Assembly (NCBI GenBank): GCA_928212115.1
Contig: CAKMRJ010000001.1
Span: 178,004,279 to 178,068,278 of the forward strand
From: Lactuca virosa
Lineage: Eukaryota > Streptophyta > Magnoliopsida > Asterales > Asteraceae
Length of the DNA stretch: 64,000 nt
Direction: 5' to 3'
The notes below the pieces were generated by a model that was not told the DNA's origin, made no database searches, and was given only the letters and a program-made list of their open reading frames with translations. The number at the start of each line of letters is the position of its first letter. Within the stretch, counting starts at the first letter, position 1. The translations under genes and the position numbers were made by a program. Below, one piece after another: positions 55,628 to 64,000 of this stretch.

Positions 55628-57618
55628 TGTAACACCCATAAAATTCAAGCCAATTTAAAACTTTTTAAAACATTTAAAACGATTAAGTTATTACAATTTG
55701 TTTTCAAAATAGTTTAAACATCAGAGTATCCCCATAATCAAATCATGAAAATATAAGGAGGTGCACAATCACGCCTTGCCTTGCCGCGATCATCAAAAGT
55801 ACCTGAAACATAATCAACAACTGTAAGCCCGAAGCTTAGTGAGTTCCGCCAAAATACGAACGCCATACAGATATAACCATATCATATAAACAAACAGCAT
55901 GCATAATGAGCCATCAGCCTGACTGGACCACCTCGCAGGGCAATCAGTCTATCTGGACCCTTCTCCGAGCCTTCGACACGTCTGGACCGCCTCTCAGGGC
56001 CTTCAGCCTATCCAGTCCGCTCGCCGGGCCTTCGGCTGACTAGTATGCCCTCTCGGGTCTGCAGGCTATCCGATCCGCCCTGGGTATGTTGGCCTACAAC
56101 ACAAAGCAAGACCTACCTCAACCCAACCCCCAATCAAACAATGATGTGCACATAAATATCATACGCTAGCATATATAACAGTCAAACCGATCTAACAGAT
56201 CACTAATCATAGCAACATCCTATAACCTGGACACAGACCTAACCGGTCACTAACATAGCATTATCCTATAACCAGGATACCGATCTAACAAATCACTAAC
56301 ATAGCAACCATCCTATAACCAGGATACGAATCTAACAGATCACTAACATATCAACCATCCTATAACCAGGATACAAATTATAAAGGGCCATCCTTGGTGC
56401 CGTAAACCCTATTGATATAGTGAGAAGAACTCACCTTACGATGTCGAACTGTAGTGATAAGATCAAACTCCCGAATCACAGCCACTAACTCAACCACCTA
56501 TAACCACCATAGGACCAAGTCCATCAGAATCCCAAATTACCAAAATACCCTCAAAAGTCCAACTGGTCAACCCTTGGTCAAAGTCAGATTCAACTGTCAA
56601 AGTCAACAGTCCATGTTGACCCAACTCGTCGAGTGCAGCTAGCAACTCATCGAGTTCCTTAAGAACTCAGGAAATCATGAAACCCTAATTGACTCGCCGA
56701 GTTTCCAGACAACTCACCGAGTCCATACGGGGTCCAAATATCGGGAAACCCTAACTAACTTGTCGAGTCTTCTTACTGACTCGCCGAGTTCATGCAGAAC
56801 CAATACAGGAAATCTTCATCTGACTCGTCGAGTCGGCCATGCAAATCGTCGAGTCCCTTCAGTCCATTTCTCATCCAGACGTTTTTAAGCTACCCCAAAG
56901 CTCCATATTGCAGATCTAACCTCCTAGGGCATGGTTTCCACATAAAGTTGCAAACTTTACGTACATGCGTGGTCCTAAATGCCAAAACCAAGCTAAGGGA
57001 AAGGTTTAACCCAAAAAGAAGGGCCAATGCTTGCTAAATCGGATAACTTTATAACTATAGGGACCAAGAGGAGTCCAGATCTGAAGTTACAACTTCAGAT
57101 CATGCCCAATACCCGAAATGACTCACAAATATGCTAAAAATGGCCCTAAACCAATGGATGAATAGATCTAGCTAAAGATAAGCCAAGGTAACGACTTGTT
57201 ACCTTCCAGATGATGCCAAGATGAAGTAGAGTTAGATCCACAAGCTTCTCTTTGCTCCAAGCTCCTTAGACTTCAAGCCTTCTTCACAAAATGCAACAAA
57301 AGCACTCTTTAAATCTCACAAACACTCAAGAACAAGGTTTAGGCTGATTAGGGTTTCTTCTGGCCGTCAAAAGGTGGTAAGGGGCTGGAAGAAAGGACTT
57401 AAGGTCCTTTAAATAAGGTGCAAACCCTAAAAATTAGGGTTTCCATGGACAACCTCTACTCTTCGAGTCGGGGTCCTCCGACTCGTCGAGTAGGAGTCAT
57501 AAACCACGCGGGTCAACTAGGTTCGACACGACGAGTTGGGGCCTCCAACTCGTCGAGTTCCCTCAGTAAAATAAATATAAAGCTTTCGAAATTTATACCT
57601 GGGAATCGGGATGTTACA
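55628..57618 (-). repeat. Element B 5' LTR (right copy, 1,991 bp)
   Basis: TGTAACACCC...GATGTTACA. Contains the same minisatellites (55910-56045, 56185-56375) and palindrome clusters (56620-56870, 57465-57565) as the left LTR. In the first 240 bases I count about ten substitutions against the left copy. Confidence 0.9.
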
Positions 57619-58764
57619 CATACACACACATCTACCTGCACAAATCAAGAATGCTCAGATTGAGGCTCTGAAAACGGAAAATGCCCCGAAGGAAGTACTG
57701 TGGGGAATGGATAAGAACTTTGAGCTCAGAGATGACAGAATCCAGTATTTCATGAATCGAATCTGGACGCCAAAGTTTGGTGGCCTTAGGGAATTGATTG
57801 TGAATGAGGCACATAAGACCAAATATTCCATTCATCCTGGCTCGGACAAAATGTACCAGGACCTCAAAAGGTTATATTGGTGGCCAAACATGAAGGATGA
57901 GATTGCCACTTACGTGGGAAGGTGCCTAACCTGTGCTAAGGTTAAAGTGGAATACCAGAAACCCTCGGGACTGTTGCAAAAACCAGAAATAACCGAGTAG
58001 AGGTGGGAGCGGATTACCATGGATTTCATAACAAAATTACCCAATACATCGGGTGGGCACGATACCAATTGGGTGATTGTTGACAGACTAACCAAGTCCG
58101 CCCACTTCCTGCCAATCAAGGAGACTTACAAAATTGAAAAGCTGAGAAGGACGTATCTCAAGAAGATCGTGAGACTATACGGTGTGCCACTGTCCATTAT
58201 CTCAGATAGGGATAGTCGATTCACCTCACGCTTTTGGCAATCGTTGCGGAAGTCCTTCGGAACCCAACTCGACATGAGTACAGCTTACCTTCCCTAAACA
58301 GACGGTCAGAGTGAGCGAACCATCCAAACACTATAAGTCATGCTTCGTGCCTGCGTCATAGACTTCGACAAAGCATGGTATGCTCACCTACCCTTAGTCG
58401 AATTTTCCTAAAACAACAACTACCACTCTAGCATCAAAGTCGCTCCGTTCGAAGCTCTGTATGGACACAAGTGCAGGTCACCCTTATATTGGGCTGAGGT
58501 TGGCGATACTCAACTAGCTAGGGGTCAAGCGACAAATACCACTCTCATCGGCCATGAAATCATACGGGAAACAACAGGGAAGATTTTTCAGATATGAGAA
58601 CGATTGAAAACATCTCGGGATCGGAAAAAGAGTTATGTTGACAAGAGATGCAAACCCTTGGAGTTTCAGGTGGGAGACCGAGTGCTGCTAAAGGTCTCAC
58701 CATGGAAAGGGATGATACGTTTTGGAAAATGACGTAAACTCCATCCACGGTATATAGGAACTTC
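57619..58764 (+). pseudogene. pol: Element A integrase (continuation after B, cut by C)
   Basis: Picks up A's pol in frame after B: LPAQIKNAQIEALKTEN, then the H2C2 zinc domain (HKTKYSIHPGSDKMYQDLKR ... CLTC, 57809-57930) and the catalytic core with MDFITKLPNTSGG (first Asp), LSIISDRDSRFTSRFW (second Asp) and TDGQSERTIQTL (Glu). The LEFQVGDRVLLKVSPWKG and RYIG segments follow. In-frame stops occur near 57998, 58296, 58335, 58410, 58595 and 58730. The sequence ends at 58764, where element C's LTR starts, so the chromodomain is not seen. Confidence 0.85.
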
Positions 58765-61700
58765 TGTCACAACTAGGAATTTTGATGCTTGTAACTACAA
58801 CAATTATATCAATTATGAACCAACAATGTGAAAACATGTATGATGATTATTCAATAACAACAAAACTTCAATCCAACACTGTATTCAAGCACTGCAAATA
58901 GTTAACCAAGAATTGGAAACCCTAGAGATCCCGGTTTAAGTCCATTTTGGACTAGGATTTCCTTATTGGGCCTAATGGACCAATAAGCTTCCAATTTAAC
59001 TATCATGAACATAGAACCCTCAAATGGACCCTAATTGGGCCCATATACATGAAACATAATATTTTGGGCCTTATAAGCCTAAAATGAACTAGGATTGTCT
59101 TTAATGGGCCTTATTGGACCACAACAAATTTATGTAGCCCTAATAGATCATAAAAATCATTCCTTGATTTATTTTGGGTCAAAAATCACCTAATGGAATT
59201 ATGATATGGGCTTAAGCATTAAAGGGCCCAAATCTTCTTTTTTCCTTCTCCTCTTCTCGGCCCAACAACACAAAAGAGGAAGAGTTGACTTTAGGATTGG
59301 CACCTCCCTATTACATCTTGGTTCTCCATGTAAATTCCCATGTTTCCATGCATGTCAACTCACAAGTCTCTCTCTTCCCCTCTCTCTTTTTCCCTCGGCC
59401 GAGAACCACAAAGAAACACACACACCTCACAAAAATTCTCTCTAAACCACTCTCAAAGAACTCTCCTCATCCTTCATCAAAATTTCGAGATTTAGGAAGC
59501 TTTTCAAGGAGATTATTCCACAAATTCATCATCTAAGGTAAGTTCATGCTTGGATCTATGATCTAAATTCTTTGTTTTATCAAAAATCTCTTCCTAATCT
59601 ATTCAAACTCATGATCACCCTCTTAGAAACATCTAAGTTCGAGATTCTCCAAGAAGACTTGCTAGGATCGAATCTTCATTTCTCTCTTCAAAAACCGAAC
59701 CCACAACTCAAGGTGAGCTTCATACACCTCTCTTTTCGGTTTTTATATGTTTTATGGGGGATAATACAAGAAAAATGTGTAGATCTATGTGTATGTGTAT
59801 GCTATGTGTGATTTTATGCATGTATGTGTGATTTTATGTGTTTTTGTGATAAACATGTAGCCAAAAAGGAGTGATATCTCGAGATCTATGACATGAGAAA
59901 GAAAACAAACATGATCTAAGTTATGTTACACTAAACAAGTCAAGAATGATAGCTTATAAGATTGTGATGAACATATTCCAACATAAAAATCCATTTTTGG
60001 GCTTAAATTGTCAAATATACAAAAATTGGGTTAAAGGTTGCCAAATCACGGTTTCTTAAGGGTTAAAAGAGCCAAAACAGTTACAATAATTGTTTATATG
60101 AATATTATGATTTTAAAGGACTTAAAATGAAATTTCTAGCTTAATGGGCTAATTTTGGGCTTTTCGGCCCAACAAGCCCAAAATTGCGAAAAAATGGCAT
60201 TTAAAGGGGCTGAATTGGTAAACTTTTCAAAACAGGGGATAAATAGTGTAATAAAACTATTTCAAGGGTTAAAAATGCTTTTCATTTCCAAAAAGGATCA
60301 AAAATGTAAAGTTTTTGGATTTTGGGCTAAAAGTGTAAAAATTGCAAAAAGTTAGGCTTTAACCGGAAAATACTATTCTGGAAGGGCTGAAACTGTCAAC
60401 AAAATAAGTTTTGAGTTAGAAATATCATTTCAACAAATCTATGATGCAAAAGTGTCAAGAAAATGTTTTAAGGGCCTAAAATGACTTTTCTTTTATATAA
60501 AGGACTAAAATTGTTATTTTACAAAAAGAAAGGGGCTGAAAAGGTCAAACTACTGTCTTTAAACCAATTATTTTATTTATTTATAGAATATTGAGTCAAA
60601 AATAGTAATATACGGCTTACAAAAATCGAAAGACAAATACACGTATAACTCCAAATATCGTTATAAACGAATCGCTCGGTCTCGAGTCGATACAAAAACA
60701 ACGAACGTTCAACCAAACCCTCCACTAGAGATGCGTTACCTAAGACGAGTAAACATTCAAACTTTGGGCTTGAAAGTTTCAAATCATGCTTGGTGGACCT
60801 TGCAAGTCCATTTACATGATCTTTGGGCCCAAAGGGGATAACGCTTATGTGTCATTGGGCCTCCTATGGCCCAATTCCATATAAAAGGACTTTCAATAGC
60901 TTTTATGTGCTATTGGGCCCTAGTGGTACATTAGTATTGCTAGTAAGGTCAAAGTAATCAAATGCGAGATGGGCCAACGTGTCCTTCGCATCCTCGACAG
61001 CCTAAAAGTACTTACGATGGTAGCAGGACTTCGTACTCCTCTTCTCTTCGTTTACTAAGGCTTATGAGTAATCAAAGTAGACGAACTTAGGACGTTATTC
61101 AACAGTAATCAAGGTGGTTTGGATTACGCGAGTAATCACGGACGGTACCTCTATGGGTCGTTCGTAGTTGACAGTTATAACCAGCCTTTACCGGACCTCG
61201 TTATAACGACTCAATAGTAATGATACTATCCGACACCACCCGAGAAATCAAGGAAGAGTAATCAATATTCATTCGACGTGACGGTATAACAATTAGTAAT
61301 CAAGTATATCTTTCGACATCGGGAAACATCGGGTTTTCCGGGGAAATCAACACCACTCGCTCGTAAACTCTATAACTATAATACAAAACACCCTTTTTAT
61401 ATATATATGCCTTGAAATCATTCATGCATCAACTTATGGATCTTCACACTTTGATAAACTATTGTCTTTTCAGAAAATATCGGATTTTCTGGGTTTTACA
61501 AACTATACAAATCATTTTTATCACAACTTTGCTTATGAACTCACCAACATTCCATATGTTGACGTTTTCCAAAATAACTTGTATTCTCAGGTAACAGGTA
61601 AGCGGAAGGGTAATACCAAGTATGTTAGGATGTTTTGTTTTGAAAACTCTGAAACATTTTGTGTTATGAATGTGTAATATTTAAAACAATGTACTGGATG

Positions 61701-61836
61701 TAAACAATATCAGTTGTAATGTATTGATGCATGGTGATGTTTATGTTATGATTCATGTATATTCATTGTGATGGTATTCAATTTATGTCACGCAAGCCCC
61801 CGGACGTTTCCGCCGTCTGGTTTCGGGGGTGTGACA
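58765..61836 (+). repeat. Element C 5' LTR (about 3.07 kb)
   Basis: Begins TGTCACAACTAGG and ends GGGGGTGTGACA, so its terminal 7 bases are exact inverted repeats (TGTCACA/TGTGACA). CT-rich tract at about 59370-59400. AAATTTCGAGATTTAG (59480-59496) is also found in F's LTRs. A splice-donor consensus GTAAGT is at 59538-59543. The last ~45 bases can fold through CCCCCG and CGGGGG. Confidence 0.88.
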
Positions 61837-61839
61837 GGT

Positions 61840-61851
61840 TGGTATCAGAGC
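61840..61851 (+). promoter_or_regulatory. Primer binding site of element C (tRNA-iMet)
   Basis: TGGTATCAGAGC, a perfect initiator-Met type, three bases after the LTR. Confidence 0.95.
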
Positions 61852-62251
61852 TCTGTTTATAGTGAACTGGCATATCTAACCACACATTGATATGCAACTA
61901 TAAACCAAAGAGGGACTAACACAACTCTGAACAAAACAAATAAAACACAACGATAAAACATCTTTACTTGTGTGATATAGGAGAAAGAATATGATACCAA
62001 ATCAAATAAGATAACATCGACATCTCGGTTAAGTCGGGACTGTTCATGGTTGTAGTAAGGGGTGAGTGTAGCCTGATCAACTACATTTCCTCCGAAGTGC
62101 AACTATCACATGCTCCGGGAAAACCTCGATGATCAGTAAACCTAAAAACATACCCCTTGATACCAAGAAGAGAACATTAAATTCAAATTACATAGTAACT
62201 AAAACATCTTAGAAATAATGATTAGTACATTTATACACTCTCGCAGACAGT
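61852..62251 (+). other. Element C 5' leader
   Basis: Untranslated. GTAGCCTGATCAACTAC (about 62069-62086) matches the leader of A. No frame seen. Confidence 0.55.
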
Positions 62252-62560
62252 ATGGCCGGCTTCCATCACCCCGGAGATCCGTATTTCCCTAACCAGGGAA
62301 ATAACGGATGGCTGGAAGAGGAACCCGAAGAAGACCCCGAGGAAGGGTCTGAAGAGGAACCTGAGGAGGAAGCCGAGGGTGGACCTGCCGAGTCGGTGGA
62401 GGTCCTGGAAGAAGAAGAAGCCGGAGAGAACTCCGAGGAAGAACCTGGTGATGATGATGATTCGGACACAGAGTCCGAAGTCATCAACCCCCCTTACCCG
62501 ACTAGGGTGCCCGCTCACCGGATGGGCCCGACCGGCCCTACACCCCCTGGGGTATCGACC
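62252..62560 (+). pseudogene. Element C 5' accessory frame, acidic N-terminal half
   Basis: MAGFHHPGDPYFPNQGNNGW, then a very acidic stretch with dozens of Glu/Asp (EEEPEEEAEGGPAESVEVLE, DDDDSDTESE) and a Pro-rich end (PYPTRVPAHRMGPTGPTPP). It corresponds to the start of A's accessory frame (5400 onward). The coiled-coil half is deleted: near 62560 the sequence jumps into gag in another frame. Nominal stop at 62606-62608. Function unknown. Confidence 0.6.
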
Positions 62561-63158
62561 TTTGGAGATGGAGCAAGAGCTGTGGGATCCCACCGTCCAA
62601 AACTCTGATATTGATGCATACATATCAAGATTTAGCGAGCTGTCATTGTTGTGCCCTGGCATGATTACGTCAGAAGCAAAGAAAATCGAACGATTCATCT
62701 GGGGATTGACCTCCCCAATTCAAGGAAATGTAATCGCTGCAAATCCTGAAACCTTCAACAATGCCAAGAGGTTGGCCAAGAAACTGTACGACCACAACAA
62801 CAAAAAGGGCGAGAAGACAGCAGAAATTGAAGGCAAGAAGGAGAGTGACAACAAGAAGGGAAAGAACAACAAGAGAAAAGGGCGACAAGGCTCGGAGTCG
62901 ACAAAGAAGCAACAAACCGTGACAGTCAATGCTGCAACCACCCAAGTACCCTCCACACCACATGCTCCAGCCTCAGCTAATCCAAGCGCTCCTAGGCAGT
63001 ATTCTGGGAATCTCCCAAAGTGCAACAAGTGCAGTCTCCATCATAATGGTGAATGCAAGGAAATGCAATGCACCAGTTGCAATCGGAAGGGTCACACTGC
63101 AAGGTATTGCAGGACCTATCCTCCCCAGAACCAACAACAAGGGAACAACAACAACCGC

Positions 63159-63192
<34 letters not shown>

Positions 63193-63912
63193 CCAACAAT
63201 AGCGGCAATAACACAGGATCAAGCCCTACCTGCTACGGATGTGGAAAGACTGGACATATCCGTCGAAACTGCCCCCACACCAACAACCCTGGGAACGGAG
63301 GAACAGGAAGGGTGCTACCTATGGGTCAGGGAGAAATGGTTCAGGATCCCGCTGTCGTTACCGGTACGTTTCTCCTAAACCACACTTATGCATGCATCCT
63401 ATTTGATACCGGGGCAGAACGAAGTTTTGTGAGAAATAAATTCAAACACTTATTAAAACAACAACCCCAGAAGCTTAATGAAACATTCACGGTGGAAATG
63501 GCTAATGGGAAAACAGAATCCACTGGGGAAATCTACATCGGATGTACCCTGGCCTTAAATCATCACGTCTTTCCAATAAACTTAATGCCTGTTTCCATTA
63601 GGAGTTTTGATGCGATTATCGGCATGGATTGGTTAAGCCCCCACCATGCTGAAATTATGTGTCACGAGAAGGCCGTTCGCCTTCATCTCCCAAATCATGA
63701 AACCCTAGTTATTTACGGAGACAAACCCAGCACGAACCTTCGTCTCGTCTCGTGCATTAAGGCACAAAAGTACCTACGAAAGAAGGACTTGACGTTTCTA
63801 GCTCATATAGTGGATAAGTCCAAAGAAGAGATCAATATTCGAAACATCCCTGTGGCTTGTGATTTCCCGGATGTCTTTCCAGAGGACCTTCCGGGGATAC
63901 CCCCCAGAAAGA
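62561..63912 (+). pseudogene. gag-pro: Element C gag (N-terminally deleted) and protease
   Basis: Open frame from the deletion joint: MEQELWDPTVQNSDIDAYIS, ERFIWGLTSPIQGNVIAANP, a Lys-rich linker, then zinc-binding CNKCSLHHNGEC, CTSCNRKGHTARYC and CYGCGKTGHIRRNC. A poly-Asn run from an AAC microsatellite separates the last two. Protease has the standard ILFDTGAERSFV and SFDAIIGMDWLSPHHAEI. The frame is lost at a run of six C (63900-63905): one C fewer would give PPERQVEFRIDLVPG, the usual linker to RT. The N-terminal half of Gag is missing, so particles would not form from this copy alone. Confidence 0.82.
63133..63195 (+). repeat. AAC microsatellite inside gag (poly-Asn)
   Basis: Long CAA/AAC run encoding an Asn-rich linker between zinc knuckles. 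It is absent from the same place in A, B and F. Confidence 0.9.
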
Positions 63913-64000
63913 CAAGTCGAGTTCCGAATTGATCTAGTGCCAGGAGCTACTCCCATCGCCAAATCACCCTACAGATTGGCTCCTGCGGAGATGCAAGAGT
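63913..64000 (+). CDS. pol: Element C reverse transcriptase, first residues (truncated by window end)
   Basis: Past the C run the other frame reads VEFRIDLVPGATPIAKSPYR and LAPAEMQE, the conserved lead-in to plant Ty3/gypsy RT. The rest lies beyond the window. Confidence 0.8.

Larger units (their letters stand above)
8889..57618 (-). mobile_element. Element B: Ty3/gypsy chromovirus (Tekay-like), split by element D
   Basis: Two LTRs of nearly equal length (8889-10880 and 55628-57618), both TGTAACACCC...GGGATGTTACA on the + strand, bound an internal region read on the - strand. The flanking 5-mers are CATAA and CATAC, a target duplication with one mismatch. Gag and the primer site lie on the right and integrase with chromodomain on the left. 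The interior is interrupted by element D at 14291-53605. Excluding D the element is about 9.4 kb. Gag and pol carry many stops and frameshifts, so this copy is inactive. Partial hand comparison of its LTRs gives roughly 4% difference. Confidence 0.9.
2479..58764 (+). mobile_element. Element A: old Ty3/gypsy (Tekay-like) retrotransposon, split by element B
   Basis: The outermost layer of the stack. Visible parts in order are the 5' LTR (2479-4929), PBS, an accessory frame, gag-protease, RT-RNase H up to 8888, then element B (8889-57618). Integrase resumes at 57619 and runs to 58764, where element C interrupts it; the 3' end and 3' LTR lie beyond the window. Reading across the B insertion, the A frame continues without a break when one copy of the 5-bp duplication (CATAA left, CATAC right) is dropped. 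Many in-frame stops and several frameshifts show it is long dead. Assignment to Tekay-like chromoviruses rests on domain order, long LTRs and sequence flavour, not on a search. Confidence 0.85.
58765..64000 (+). mobile_element. Element C: Ty3/gypsy (Tekay-like) retrotransposon, continues past window
   Basis: 5' LTR 58765-61836, primer site, leader, accessory frame, shortened gag, protease and the first bases of RT, all on the + strand. It inserted into element A's integrase; the left flank is ACTTC. It is related to A (similar LTR end, leader and accessory frame) but is better preserved. A deletion of about 750 bp compared with A joins the accessory frame to the middle of gag. The 3' part is outside the window. 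Confidence 0.88.

Noticed and set aside
62992..63222. Cysteine-rich antisense frame
   Set aside because: It is the reverse reading of the AAC microsatellite in gag.

Overview
The window is plant nuclear DNA, almost wholly repetitive. Very long LTRs, chromodomain Ty3/gypsy (Tekay-like chromovirus) elements, Ty1/copia elements primed by initiator-Met tRNA, and many copies of the palindrome ACTCGTCGAGT point to a large Asteraceae genome; Lactuca-like is my best guess (inference). I see no host gene, no tRNA or rRNA gene and no CRISPR array.

Layout. Positions 1-2478 are AT-rich and hold a decayed PIF/Harbinger-like element (563-1936) with a Myb/SANT ORF1 relic. From 2479 to the end the window is one nested stack. 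Element A (Ty3/gypsy, + strand) starts at 2479. Element B (Ty3/gypsy, - strand, 8889-57618) sits in A's pol. Element D (copia, -, 14291-53605, TSD GAAAC) sits in B, inside what looks like a 67-nt intron between Gag and protease. Element E (copia, -, 19922-51330, TSD AATAT) sits in D. Element F (Ty3/gypsy, -, TSD CGAGT) sits in E's reverse transcriptase. Element C (Ty3/gypsy, +, from 58765 past the end) is a separate insertion further along A. A's pol resumes in frame at 57619 after B ends.

F appears twice (22170-33752 and 33976-45605), each time with the same TSD and the same E flanks, on either side of a 13-base N gap (33884-33896). Diagnostic substitutions pair left LTR with left LTR and right with right. 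I therefore read this as an unmerged overlap of about 11.8 kb between two contig ends, not two insertions.

Gene content is LTR-retrotransposon gag, protease, RT, RNase H and integrase in various states of decay. E is nearly intact but has YVND for YVDD. F lacks RT, RNase H and the integrase N-terminus, yet its LTRs are almost identical. D has E-like LTRs and leader on a ruined interior. A, C and F also carry an extra open frame between the primer site and gag: acidic, with a coiled coil in A, and with a C-terminal membrane-type segment in F. Hand-counted LTR divergence falls in nesting order (B about 4%, D about 3%, E about 2.4%, F about 0.6%).
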